Shown in pieces: positions 1 to 8,528 of a stretch of DNA of 64,000 bases. How positions within the stretch are numbered: position 1 is the first letter of the stretch; every line of letters starts with the position of its first letter. Location: assembly GCF_009664975.1 (NCBI RefSeq), contig NZ_WJXB01000004.1, positions 248,001 through 312,000 on the forward strand, in the 5' to 3' direction. A program made the translations under genes and the position numbers. Under the pieces are notes generated by a model. The model ran no database searches, was not told the DNA's origin, and worked only from the letters and a program-made list of their open reading frames with translations. The DNA is from Paenibacillus monticola (GTDB taxonomy: Bacteria; Bacillota; Bacilli; Paenibacillales; Paenibacillaceae).

Positions 1-706
1 GGAAGAACGTCCGGATACGGCGGCTTGTGTTGGTTACGGAACTCATCTTGAGGATTCCGGCACCATTGAAGCCCTTGTAAAGCATAGCGGTCTTGATATT
101 CAGTGTGTTGACTGTCTTGACTTATGGGTCGATAAGGGAATTCTTAAGGATGGGGAAGACCGCATAATTAAGCGTATGTTTGCCCTGTACCCTAAGGAAT
201 GGATGGCCGTAGATGAGGGTGGAGATGCCCTTGCCTATGCAGTGGAACAAGGTCATCTTCAGTTATTTAATGGTCCGCACAGTATAATTTTGCAGTCTAA
301 AGGGCTTATTGCAGCGGTATGGGGAATGTATGAGCTGGGTCTTCTTTTTGATAAAGAGGAACGTGAGACCATCTCAAGCTATGTCCTGCCGACTTATAAT
401 AAACCCGTGTTCTCCGGGAACTTTGTGTCCAAATCCGTATTTGGCCGCGAGGGAGGTTCGGTGCGTCTTTTTGATGACAGCGGAACGCTGGAGCTGCAGG
501 ATGAGGAAGGCTTTGATAGCAGCGTGTTATTTCCTACTGTTTATCAAAAAAGAGCCGAAATGGCCCGCGTACAGACCGCAGAGGGTGAGCTTCATCTGTT
601 GACCGGTATGTTCGTTATTAACGGGAAGCCCTGCGGGCTGCTCGGTCGGGCAGGCGGGCTAATTACAGGCAATGCCAGTCATTTTATCGCGTTAGGAGTG
701 AGTTAA
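1..706 (+). CDS. ATP-grasp enzyme of the glutathionylspermidine synthase family (C-terminal part, 5' end outside window)
   Basis: The reading frame is open from the first bases of the window (frame starting at base 2) to the TAA at 704-706, so the gene begins upstream. The visible part matches the C-terminal half of the GSP_synth/YjfC/YgiC ATP-grasp family: a YPKEW segment, a QSKGLIAAVW segment (family form: LSNKGLLAxLW) and a FGREGGSV nucleotide-binding segment, ending in a typical ITGNxSxF region. Members ligate an amine to a carboxylate using ATP; the substrate here is unknown. A DUF350 protein and a K+ channel follow directly. In other bacteria such amidoligase-like genes sit beside yjfL/DUF350 and PspA-type envelope-stress genes. 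The family call is fairly safe; the reaction is not. Confidence 0.75.
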   Translation, partial: EERPDTAACVGYGTHLEDSGTIEALVKHSGLDIQCVDCLDLWVDKGILKDGEDRIIKRMFALYPKEWMAVDEGGDALAYAVEQGHLQLFNGPHSIILQSKGLIAAVWGMYELGLLFDKEERETISSYVLPTYNKPVFSGNFVSKSVFGREGGSVRLFDDSGTLELQDEEGFDSSVLFPTVYQKRAEMARVQTAEGELHLLTGMFVINGKPCGLLGRAGGLITGNASHFIALGVS

Positions 707-1372
707 TTGGATATCGGCAAAGGTAGAAAAACGCGGAATAAAAGAGGTTCAAGAGCCAGGTTCGGAGCATTCATATGTCTGATGTTCTTAACGATGTTGT
801 TGTTAGGGGCATGTGGCAACCAGGATAGTGTATTTCATACTGACCCCTCTACAGAAACGTCAGATAGTACATCGCGGGTTCCTTGGGATTACCGGGTTGT
901 AGAGAGCACAGTGGGTGACTTAATCGGCAGCGATATGACGGTGTTGCCAGATAACGAGTTGCTCCCGAATGATGGTAATTATGCGACAGGCGACAAAATA
1001 TGGACACTGCAGTTCATGGACGCCGAGTTGGTTACCGATGCCGATCAGCGCAACGAAATTCGCCTGTCTTCATGGACTACGCTCAAGTCCTATGGAGACC
1101 AGAAGACGGCAGCAGAGGATCTGAAGAACCTTAAAGTATCGATCACAACCGATGTCGATCTTGTGGGTGTATATAAGACCCAGTATAAGGATAAGACTAG
1201 AAACTTTGCCGTGCTTGAGCTGCCTTCGGGCAACCGGATCAAACAGCCGATTGACGACAAGCGTTACACGGCATTGGAGAAAGCTAAGACTGCATCAGTA
1301 GTGCTTGAGGAAGTTCATGATTTTGCCGATTATGATTCGGCCTATGCTAAATTTCGGGGGTGGGCTAAATGA
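707..1372 (+). CDS. Lipoprotein of unknown function in the ATP-grasp/DUF350 operon
   Basis: The TTG start follows the upstream stop codon without a gap and is preceded by AGGAGTGAG. The protein has 221 residues: a basic N-terminus, a hydrophobic stretch and the lipobox LLGAC, so it should be lipidated and anchored on the outer face of the membrane. The mature part is charged and soluble, with no motif I can assign. It overlaps the DUF350 gene by 4 bases, which implies translational coupling. It may belong to one of the DUF families described near DUF350 genes (DUF4247 is a possibility), but I cannot confirm that from sequence alone. Confidence 0.75.
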   Translation: MDIGKGRKTRNKRGSRARFGAFICLMFLTMLLLGACGNQDSVFHTDPSTETSDSTSRVPWDYRVVESTVGDLIGSDMTVLPDNELLPNDGNYATGDKIWTLQFMDAELVTDADQRNEIRLSSWTTLKSYGDQKTAAEDLKNLKVSITTDVDLVGVYKTQYKDKTRNFAVLELPSGNRIKQPIDDKRYTALEKAKTASVVLEEVHDFADYDSAYAKFRGWAK

Positions 1373-1761
1373 CGACGATTGTAAATTTATTGGTAAGTGT
1401 TGTTGTAATTATTGTACTGCAATTGTTGGGCGTGTTCATATTCAGCTTGATGACACCATTTAAGGATATGGAAGAACTCAAGAAAGGCAATGTAGCTGTA
1501 GCCTTGGCGTTAGGCGGCAAGTTTCTAGCAACGGCAATTATTCTTGGAGTAGCGGCGTATACGAATACATCGATCTGGTTTATGATGCTCTGGTTTGCGG
1601 TTGGCTATCTGTGCTTGGTAGCAGCTTATTGGATCTTCGAGCTAGTTACCCCCGGCTTTACCATTTCCGAGCACCTGCAAAAAGGGAATGTGGCCGTAGG
1701 GACGATGCTGTGTATGGTATTTATCGGAACAGCGTTTGTGATCAGCAGCTTGATTATTTAA
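1369..1761 (+). CDS. DUF350 family membrane protein (YjfL-like)
   Basis: A 130-residue, almost entirely hydrophobic protein with about four membrane segments. It contains an internal duplication: KKGNVAVALALGGKFL near residue 39 and QKGNVAVGTMLCMVF near residue 104. This repeated KGNxAV element is the DUF350 (YjfL) signature. The ATG overlaps the stop of the lipoprotein gene (ATGA). The molecular function is unknown. In enterobacteria yjfL lies with yjfC (ATP-grasp) and PspA-like yjfJ, and the same partner is upstream here, which points to an envelope or membrane-potential role. Confidence 0.85.
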   Translation: MTTIVNLLVSVVVIIVLQLLGVFIFSLMTPFKDMEELKKGNVAVALALGGKFLATAIILGVAAYTNTSIWFMMLWFAVGYLCLVAAYWIFELVTPGFTISEHLQKGNVAVGTMLCMVFIGTAFVISSLII

Positions 1762-1782
1762 ATCCGGAAGAGGGGTGAGCAG

Positions 1783-2796
1783 GTGCATTTTCTGCTCAGA
1801 ATATCCACGAGGATGATGCGCTTAAGAAAACAATCCATTGGGCTGATTATCCTGATGTTTATTGTAATAAGTGCAACCATAGCTTTTGTGCTTGAGCCAG
1901 ATACTTTTCATAACTGGTTTAATGCCTTTTACTGGGTCATGACAACGATGGCTACTGTTGGATACGGTGATTATTTTGCAGAAACGATAGGCGGTAAGGT
2001 GTTTACTATCTTTCTGTATATTTTCGGGATCGGTCTGCTCAGTTTGGTTATCGGTAAGATCATTGACTCTATCGCAGAGATGCAGAGAAGAAGGGGGGCA
2101 GGCACTTTGAGCTTTCGGGGTGGGAATCATGTCATTCTAATCAATTGGAGCAAAAAAACGCAGGCCGCCGTAGAGGAGATTTTGTGCTATTTACCGGAAT
2201 GCCAGATCGTGATCATTGATGAGACGGGACGACATCCGCTGGAGTATATGGATCAGGTTCACTTCATTAGTGGGGACGCTTCCAGTGATGAGATTCTTCT
2301 TAAGGCTAATATTCTTGAGGCTAAGGCGGCGATTGTGTTCGGGGATACGCGGATTGACGAAGCTTCGCTGATCGATGGCAAATCATTGCTCATTGCCTCT
2401 AGCATTGAACGTATTGCGCCGAAGGTACATAGCACTGTAGAAATTATGCAGGAGAAGAATATTCGGAATTTCCAGCATATCCATGTTAATGAGTTCGTGC
2501 TGTCACATGATGCTATCTCCAGATTGGCTGTGCGATCTGCTCTGCAGGAAGGGAACTCCGAGGTGATTACGCAGCTGCTGAGCCGGCAGCATGGTGACGA
2601 TATCTATGAAATTCCGCTGAATGTTGCATGGAAGACGTATGGAGAGGCCTTTCAGGATCTGCTACTTCAGGGAGCCACCTTATTGTCTGACCGCAACGAT
2701 CTAAGCATCAACAGGAAGCTTGACCAACCCATTCCTACAGAGGCGAGATTGTATATTGTCTCGGATGACGAGACTTATCGACGGATTAAAGGGTAA
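1783..2796 (+). CDS. Two-TM potassium channel with cytoplasmic TrkA-N (RCK) domain
   Basis: 337 residues from a GTG start preceded by AGAGGGGTGAG. Residues about 15-35 and 70-92 are hydrophobic and flank a pore helix with the canonical selectivity filter TVGYGD near residue 58. The cytoplasmic part begins with a Rossmann-like GGNHVILINWSKKTQ segment typical of TrkA-N/KTN domains (about residues 105-235), followed by a C-terminal region with no clear TrkA-C motif. It should pass K+ (or a similar cation) under ligand control. It is the last gene of the ATP-grasp/lipoprotein/DUF350 operon and is followed by a terminator. TrkA-type channels are known partners of DUF350/ATP-grasp clusters. Confidence 0.88.
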   Translation: MHFLLRISTRMMRLRKQSIGLIILMFIVISATIAFVLEPDTFHNWFNAFYWVMTTMATVGYGDYFAETIGGKVFTIFLYIFGIGLLSLVIGKIIDSIAEMQRRRGAGTLSFRGGNHVILINWSKKTQAAVEEILCYLPECQIVIIDETGRHPLEYMDQVHFISGDASSDEILLKANILEAKAAIVFGDTRIDEASLIDGKSLLIASSIERIAPKVHSTVEIMQEKNIRNFQHIHVNEFVLSHDAISRLAVRSALQEGNSEVITQLLSRQHGDDIYEIPLNVAWKTYGEAFQDLLLQGATLLSDRNDLSINRKLDQPIPTEARLYIVSDDETYRRIKG

Positions 2797-2805
2797 TAAA
2801 TAAGA

Positions 2806-2847
2806 AGCTGTCACGGTCTGAAAAGGCGGAGGGGCAGCTCTCTTTTT
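2806..2847 (+). terminator. Rho-independent terminator after the K+ channel operon
   Basis: AGCTGTC at 2806-2812 pairs with GGCAGCT at 2833-2839 (one G-U pair) and is followed by CTCTTTTTATT. It separates the channel operon from the exopolysaccharide operon. Confidence 0.6.
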
Positions 2848-2927
2848 ATTCTGGAGAGGTAGATGAACATCAATAATTTATTAGATATATCTGAAATTAA
2901 AGGTTTAGCGAATATATGTTAACTTTG

Positions 2928-2957
2928 TGACTAATGTTACCGTTATATTAGTATAAT
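2928..2957 (+). promoter_or_regulatory. Possible promoter of the exopolysaccharide operon
   Basis: A perfect TATAAT at 2952-2957 lies about 36 bases before the likely TTG start of the first gene. The best -35 match (TGACTA, 2928-2933, 18-base spacer) is poor, so the promoter may need an activator. I see no c-di-GMP riboswitch in this 175-base gap. Confidence 0.4.
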
Positions 2958-2992
2958 TACAGAATCTAAAATTGGATGGAGGGAGTGATGAA

Positions 2993-4090
2993 TTGAACAG
3001 TAAGAACAGCACAGTCATAGTGCTCCTAATGAGTCTGGTCTTGCTGGCAGCCTGCAGTGGCAATAAGGCAGAACCTTCGCCTACTTCAAGTCATTCAGTC
3101 ACTCAAAGTGACGAGCAAGTGTTATATAACTTTATTAATACGAAGCTTACAGGTCCCTATGGGGTATTTACAAATTTTCAGGAGACAGACCAGAACGGAG
3201 AGGCTGCAAGCGGTCATGAGATCTTAAGCGAGTCTGCGGGACTTATGATGCGAGTGGCAGTGCTTACCGGCAATAAGGAGCTATTCGCCGCACAATGGAA
3301 GCTTGCCCAACAAACATTCGACATGAAGGATGGCTTCAGTTACCGTTACAGCCCTAAACTGGACAAGCAATATCCTGTGAATGCCGCTGTTGATGACCTG
3401 CGCTTAATCCGAGCGTTATATGAAGCGGGTGAGATTTTCGGGGAAACTCAGTATACAGAGCAGGCGGATAAATATGGTCGGAGATTCTATGATAACAATG
3501 TTGAAAATGGGTATTTGAGGGATTTTTATGATGAAAATTACAAAATAGCAAATGAGTCTATTACATTATGTTATATTAATTTAAGCACAATGCAAAAGTT
3601 GTCGATTTCTGACGAATTACGCGGTATATTATTGGGTAATATGAACGATATTTTAAAAGGCGGCTATTTGTCCGATCAGTTCCCTTTCTATGAAACACGG
3701 TTTGATTATAAGACGGACAAGTATGGCTCGGAGAATATTAATACGGTTGAATCGCTGCTGTCCATTCTATCTTTGGCAGAGGTAGATCAGCAGAAAGCCT
3801 CCAGCATTAAATATATAAAGCAGCAGGTCGATGCCGGAACGCTGTTTGGACAATACACAAAAGAAGGCGTACCGGCGAATGATATCCATTCCACGGCGAT
3901 CTATGCTATTACAGCGATGATTGGCTCGGAAATTGGAGATGAAATACTTTATCGCCAAAGCATTGCCAGAATGAACGAGCTTAGAGTATCAGATTCCAGC
4001 AGTGCGTTGTACGGCGGTTTCGGCGATGTACATAATAAACAGGCCTATTCTTTTGACAACCTGATGGCATTATTAGCTTATTCCTACTAA
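2993..4090 (+). CDS. ydaJ: YdaJ/PssZ-like glycoside hydrolase lipoprotein of the exopolysaccharide operon
   Basis: The chosen start is TTG 2993, with GGAGGGAG about 8 bases upstream; another TTG at 2972 lies before that ribosome site. The protein starts with a short basic region and the lipobox LLAAC, so it is a membrane-anchored extracellular lipoprotein of about 365 residues. The mature part is helical with aromatic-rich repeats and a VDDLRLIRALYEAG segment, resembling the (alpha/alpha)6 GH8-like proteins YdaJ (B. subtilis) and PssZ (Listeria). These trim or release the c-di-GMP-controlled exopolysaccharide. The family call rests on these features and on the ydaL/M/N/K-like genes that follow. 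Confidence 0.75.
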   Translation: MNSKNSTVIVLLMSLVLLAACSGNKAEPSPTSSHSVTQSDEQVLYNFINTKLTGPYGVFTNFQETDQNGEAASGHEILSESAGLMMRVAVLTGNKELFAAQWKLAQQTFDMKDGFSYRYSPKLDKQYPVNAAVDDLRLIRALYEAGEIFGETQYTEQADKYGRRFYDNNVENGYLRDFYDENYKIANESITLCYINLSTMQKLSISDELRGILLGNMNDILKGGYLSDQFPFYETRFDYKTDKYGSENINTVESLLSILSLAEVDQQKASSIKYIKQQVDAGTLFGQYTKEGVPANDIHSTAIYAITAMIGSEIGDEILYRQSIARMNELRVSDSSSALYGGFGDVHNKQAYSFDNLMALLAYSY

Positions 4091-4120
4091 TTCCAACTGA
4101 AAGTAATGAAGGTGATCCGT

Positions 4121-5659
4121 ATGACAGACAACCCTTTGAAACCGTCCCTGCGACCGGGCTTCGCGCTCGCTAGCCTTCCGCTGTCACCTGCCTTAATATC
4201 AGCCTTTGGGGTACTGCTCATTACGGTCATTGCCCTCTTTACTGCTCCCTATGTGGGCATGGCGGACAACGGTGACTACTTCCGTAATATTTATAGCAAC
4301 GGGCTATATTTCAACCTGCCGGATTATGACAGTAAATACTTTGGTTATTTTGTGAAGCAGTATGGAATCTATCAATATTTCAACGAGAATGGCGCAACAC
4401 TGGATTCCTCGCAATCCTTGTTTATCAAGTTGGCTATAGGGCTCAATAAGCTGTTGTTCAGCAGCAAGGTATTTGATATCCGTTTTCAGGCGGCTATTTA
4501 TACGATTCTTTATGTGGTAGCTGTGTATATGTTAATAGAGGCTATTACGTGGAAGATGTCCAAGAAGCAGGGTTTGGTCATTGCAGTTATTGCTATTTTT
4601 ATATTTGGAGATACGGGCTATACGGCATATTTCAATTCTTTTTACAGTGAGAGTGTCGTCATGATTATGATGATCTTCGTATTCGCTTCGTGGCTGTCCA
4701 TTTATCGCAAAAGATATAATGACTATGCTATGCTGGCTGTGCTCGTTATCAGCAGTCTCATTCTTACTACCTCCAAACAGCAGAACGCTCCCGTGGGTAT
4801 GGTTATTGCTATGCTTGCAGTACCGCTCATCTGGATTCGCCGAGACCGTATATTCCGCTACCTAGTGATGGGTTCAATTGCGCTGTTGATGTTCACCGGA
4901 ATCGCGACATATCTGAACATTTCCAAGGAATTTGTGAACATTAACCAGTATCATGCCATGACCCGTGGAGTTCTGAAAGAGTCTACTAATCCGGAAACCA
5001 CCCTGAAATCCTTTGGGATCAATGATCAATACTCTATTCTCAAGGGCAATATCTATTACGAACAGTATGGGACCGTGGATGTGAACTCTCCGATTCTGGA
5101 AAAGGATTTCTACAGCCGCTACGGATTCGGTTCGATTCTCAAATATTATGTTGCTAATCCAGGTCAGCTGGGTGCTATTCTCAATATAGCAGCTGACAGT
5201 GCGTTCACGATCAAGCCAGTGGCTATGGGGAACTATGAGGAATCTGCGGGAAAGGTTTTCCGGGCACAAAGTCATTTTTTCTCCATCTACAGTCTGCTCA
5301 AAAAAACGCTTGTACCCAAGACATTCGGCTTTATCCTCATCTGGATGGTGCTTATCATCGGTCTATATATTCCTTCTTTCATAGTCGCGGTCAAATCGCG
5401 GAATATCAGAAGGATGCAACGAATGGCGCTGATTCTGACAACAATCGCTGTGGGACTGTCCGGTATTTTTGTTTCGATTATTGGAGCAGGTGATGCCGAT
5501 ATCGCTAAGCATGAATTCTTATTTACCCTATCGTTTGATTTGGTTACATTCCTGACCTTTTCCAGTGTAATAGCCCGCAGATTAGCGGGAAGCCGTCAGA
5601 TATCAAGCAATACTACTAGCGAGTATCCGGCAGAGGCTCAAAAGGGTGTGAGCATTTGA
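4121..5659 (+). CDS. Polytopic membrane protein, probable GT-C-type glycosyltransferase of the exopolysaccharide operon
   Basis: The start at ATG 4121 is preferred because AAGGTGATCC precedes it; ATG 4106 gives five extra residues. About 512 residues with roughly ten membrane segments. A MADNGDYFRN motif lies just after the first membrane segment, placing acidic residues in the first extracytoplasmic loop, as in GT-C glycosyltransferases that use lipid-linked sugars. Paenibacillus proteins annotated as WsfD-like hexose transferases look similar, but I cannot verify that assignment. It sits between the ydaJ-like and ydaL-like genes and overlaps the latter by 4 bases. The B. subtilis ydaJKLMN set as I know it has no equivalent, so this may add a side chain or modification. 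Confidence 0.6.
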   Translation: MTDNPLKPSLRPGFALASLPLSPALISAFGVLLITVIALFTAPYVGMADNGDYFRNIYSNGLYFNLPDYDSKYFGYFVKQYGIYQYFNENGATLDSSQSLFIKLAIGLNKLLFSSKVFDIRFQAAIYTILYVVAVYMLIEAITWKMSKKQGLVIAVIAIFIFGDTGYTAYFNSFYSESVVMIMMIFVFASWLSIYRKRYNDYAMLAVLVISSLILTTSKQQNAPVGMVIAMLAVPLIWIRRDRIFRYLVMGSIALLMFTGIATYLNISKEFVNINQYHAMTRGVLKESTNPETTLKSFGINDQYSILKGNIYYEQYGTVDVNSPILEKDFYSRYGFGSILKYYVANPGQLGAILNIAADSAFTIKPVAMGNYEESAGKVFRAQSHFFSIYSLLKKTLVPKTFGFILIWMVLIIGLYIPSFIVAVKSRNIRRMQRMALILTTIAVGLSGIFVSIIGAGDADIAKHEFLFTLSFDLVTFLTFSSVIARRLAGSRQISSNTTSEYPAEAQKGVSI

Positions 5660-7206
5660 ATAAAAGAGTTCAAAGTATCCTGCTCCTGCTGATTGTTGCT
5701 GTCCTGCTGCTTCCAGCATCACTTGTACATTCTGCCGCAGCTCCACAGCAGCAGGTCCTGCTGCTGTTCGACAGTCTGGCAATAGGAACAGCCAGAGAAG
5801 GCAACGTTAACGAGCTCCAGCGACAGCTGGCGTCCTTGAATGCCAAGGTTACACTGGTAAGTCTGGACCAATACGAGCGTGGGGCCATGGCGCCTTACTC
5901 CAATGTGATTACAGTAATTAATGCGCCTGATTTGGCTATTGCAAACAAGTCCTATCTCGGTGATCTGGAGCGCTATAAAGGACAATATTTACATATCGGT
6001 TACAGTCCTCCTGCCAGTCTAAAGAAGGCTTTACAGTTAACTACGGGGGTAATGTACGGTGCAAGTGCCGATCTGCAAATAGGGGAGTTCCAAGAGACAG
6101 GCTTACAAGTGCAAGATATGCCCTATATTGCTGCAAGTAAGGCCGTACAGGCATACGGAACGGTATCGTTTCGGGACAGAAGTCTCCAGGTACCTTATGC
6201 CGTGAGCAGCGGAAAGTATACCTATGTGCCTTATTTGGTACAAGGGAATGCCAGTATCTTGGCCATAGCCAACGTGCTGAAGGACTGGCTTCATCCAAAC
6301 GTTTCTCCTCAAACGTATTTAGTTCTCAAAGAAATTTATCCGTTCTCTGATCTGGAACTGCTGGAAAAAACCGCGGATGAGTTATATCAGGACGGTATTC
6401 CTTTTATCGCCAGCGTGCGGCCGGTGTTCAGTAATACTGATTTTCCGGCAATGCAGCGTTACTTGGAAGCACTGAAGATTGTCCAATCTAGAAACGGCAG
6501 CATCCTGGTTAACGCACCGGTAATCATGCCGTCAATCAACAGTAGTGACCATACGCTGCAGGAGAAAATGAATGGGTTTATAAATCTGTTGATCAATAAC
6601 AGGATAGCCCCACTCGGCATCGGTGCGGATTCCTACTGGTCCTATGATAAAGAGTATGCTAATGCAGGAATGGGTTTTTTTGACTCAGCGGTGTTGTTTC
6701 AAGATGATAAACAGGTACTTTATATGGAGCAGACGAATACATCCAAGACATTCGCCTCATCCCTGTACAGTCTGCCGCTGGATTTCTTGCAGAGCGTGCA
6801 GCATAAGGCTAGTAAGGCTATGCCGGCTTTCCCGCTGAATACAGCAATTACCGTCGATTTTCCGCAGGATGAAGCTGAACTTGAGAACATGCTGCACAGT
6901 CTGGAGCAGTACTGGATTCCTTTTGCCGACTATAAACAGGGAGCACATCGGGTAGTCACGGATACAAGTACCATTTCTTCGTTGCAAGGGGTTATTTCGA
7001 TCAATGGCCAGGAACTGAACATAGACTACACGCCGGAAACTGTGAATGATGACTTTCAATATACACAAGAGCAAAAGAAAAGTTTTACCAAGCTGTTCAA
7101 TGTGCAGAACCAATTCTTCATAGTAGTTATTATTATCTCTTTGCTGCTCTTTGGCGGATTGCTGATTATCGGAAACCGGATGTATAGAAAGAAATATATG
7201 AAGTGA
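5656..7206 (+). CDS. ydaL: YdaL-like DUF2334 exopolysaccharide protein
   Basis: The TTG start overlaps the previous stop (TTGA) and is preceded by AAAGGGTGTGAG. 516 residues: an N-terminal signal sequence, a large extracytoplasmic domain, and one C-terminal membrane helix (about residues 488-508) followed by a basic tail. The extracytoplasmic part contains EIYPFSDLELLEKTADELY and other features of DUF2334, a polysaccharide-deacetylase-like fold. It should act on or guide the polymer outside the membrane. The order ydaL-ydaM-ydaN matches B. subtilis. Whether it is catalytically active I cannot tell. Confidence 0.78.
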   Translation: MNKRVQSILLLLIVAVLLLPASLVHSAAAPQQQVLLLFDSLAIGTAREGNVNELQRQLASLNAKVTLVSLDQYERGAMAPYSNVITVINAPDLAIANKSYLGDLERYKGQYLHIGYSPPASLKKALQLTTGVMYGASADLQIGEFQETGLQVQDMPYIAASKAVQAYGTVSFRDRSLQVPYAVSSGKYTYVPYLVQGNASILAIANVLKDWLHPNVSPQTYLVLKEIYPFSDLELLEKTADELYQDGIPFIASVRPVFSNTDFPAMQRYLEALKIVQSRNGSILVNAPVIMPSINSSDHTLQEKMNGFINLLINNRIAPLGIGADSYWSYDKEYANAGMGFFDSAVLFQDDKQVLYMEQTNTSKTFASSLYSLPLDFLQSVQHKASKAMPAFPLNTAITVDFPQDEAELENMLHSLEQYWIPFADYKQGAHRVVTDTSTISSLQGVISINGQELNIDYTPETVNDDFQYTQEQKKSFTKLFNVQNQFFIVVIIISLLLFGGLLIIGNRMYRKKYMK

Positions 7207-7231
7207 GAAAAAGAATAGTGACTAGGAGAAA

Positions 7232-8485
7232 ATGATGAATATACCAGACGTGCTAATGGTAATAGCTGTGATCTGTATCTGGTCCCTGCTGCTGGTGAAT
7301 GTGACCCTCATTATAGCGGGATACCTGTATTACATTAAATCCGAGAATGAGGAAATGCCAGAGATTAAGGGGGAGGTGCCGTTTGTTACGATCATGGTTC
7401 CCGCCCATAACGAAGGTGTGGTCATTAGCAAGACGGTAGAATCTCTGCTGGCCCTCGATTATCCGCATGACCGTTATGAGATTATTGTGATTAATGATAA
7501 TTCCTCCGATAACAGCGCTCTTCTTCTGGGGAATATTCAGAGTCGGTACCCGAACCGCAATCTGATTGTCATTAGCACAGATGCGATCACAGGCGGCAAA
7601 GGAAAGTCGAATGCGCTCAATATAGGATTTGCCCGCAGTAGTGGTGAACTCATTGCCATTTATGATGCGGACAACACCCCGGAGAAAATGGCGCTACGTT
7701 ATCTGGTGGCTGAGATTATGAACGATTCCAGCCTCGGAGCGGTGATCGGCAAGTTTCGAACCCGCAACCGTGATGCGAGCCTATTGACCCGGTTTATTAA
7801 TATCGAAACCCTGTCTTTTCAATGGATGGCTCAAGCAGGACGCTGGAAGCTATTCAAGTTATGCACGATTCCCGGAACCAATTTCATTATGCGCAGATCT
7901 ATTGTCGAGAGCATCGGGGGCTGGGACGTGAAGGCCATTGCAGAGGATACGGAAATCAGCTTTCGCATCTATATGATGGGCTACCGGATCAAATTCCAAC
8001 CGAAATCCGTGACCTGGGAGCAAGAACCCCAGACCTTAAAGGTCTGGTTCAAGCAGCGAACGCGCTGGGCCAAGGGAAATATTTATGTCATTGTCAAAAA
8101 TATCCCTCTGCTCTTCGACAAGTCTGCTTCGCGCATCCGTTTCGACATTCTTTATTATCTATCGATCTATTTCCTGCTGCTGCTGTCGCTGATTACCTCT
8201 GATACGCTGCTCATTCTGCATGCGCTCGGGTATGTGCACACCACAATAGCCGGACTTAGTGGATTTCTCTGGTTGCTCGCCATCATTCTGTTCGTCGTAG
8301 GAACCTTCATTACGCTGACTACCGAGAAAGGCGAAATGAGCTTGTCTAATCTATGGATCATCTTATTAATGTATGTCTCCTACTGCCAGTTATGGATGCT
8401 CGTCGCCGCTTACGGATTATACAACTACATCAAAGATCTTATTTTTAAAAGAGAAGCAAAATGGTACAAGACCGAGCGTTATTAA
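7232..8485 (+). CDS. ydaM: YdaM-like processive family 2 glycosyltransferase (exopolysaccharide synthase)
   Basis: 417 residues from ATG 7232 or 7235 (AGGAG just upstream). One N-terminal membrane segment precedes a cytosolic GT-A domain with TIMVPAHNEG, DADN (metal/UDP-sugar binding), AEDTE (catalytic acid) and QRTRW, the QxxRW motif of processive beta-glycan synthases. About three C-terminal membrane segments would form the export channel. This is the BcsA-like catalytic subunit; unlike BcsA it shows no PilZ domain, so c-di-GMP control must come from another protein, probably the receptor at 10610. The Listeria counterpart is the PssC synthase. Confidence 0.88.
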   Translation: MMNIPDVLMVIAVICIWSLLLVNVTLIIAGYLYYIKSENEEMPEIKGEVPFVTIMVPAHNEGVVISKTVESLLALDYPHDRYEIIVINDNSSDNSALLLGNIQSRYPNRNLIVISTDAITGGKGKSNALNIGFARSSGELIAIYDADNTPEKMALRYLVAEIMNDSSLGAVIGKFRTRNRDASLLTRFINIETLSFQWMAQAGRWKLFKLCTIPGTNFIMRRSIVESIGGWDVKAIAEDTEISFRIYMMGYRIKFQPKSVTWEQEPQTLKVWFKQRTRWAKGNIYVIVKNIPLLFDKSASRIRFDILYYLSIYFLLLLSLITSDTLLILHALGYVHTTIAGLSGFLWLLAIILFVVGTFITLTTEKGEMSLSNLWIILLMYVSYCQLWMLVAAYGLYNYIKDLIFKREAKWYKTERY

Positions 8486-8528
8486 AGTGCCAGCGGGAAA
8501 GAAAATGTAATTACAGGAGACACAGAAC

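Noticed and set aside
2797..2971. A c-di-GMP riboswitch in front of the exopolysaccharide operon.
   Set aside because: No GEMM-type conserved core is visible in the 175-base gap.
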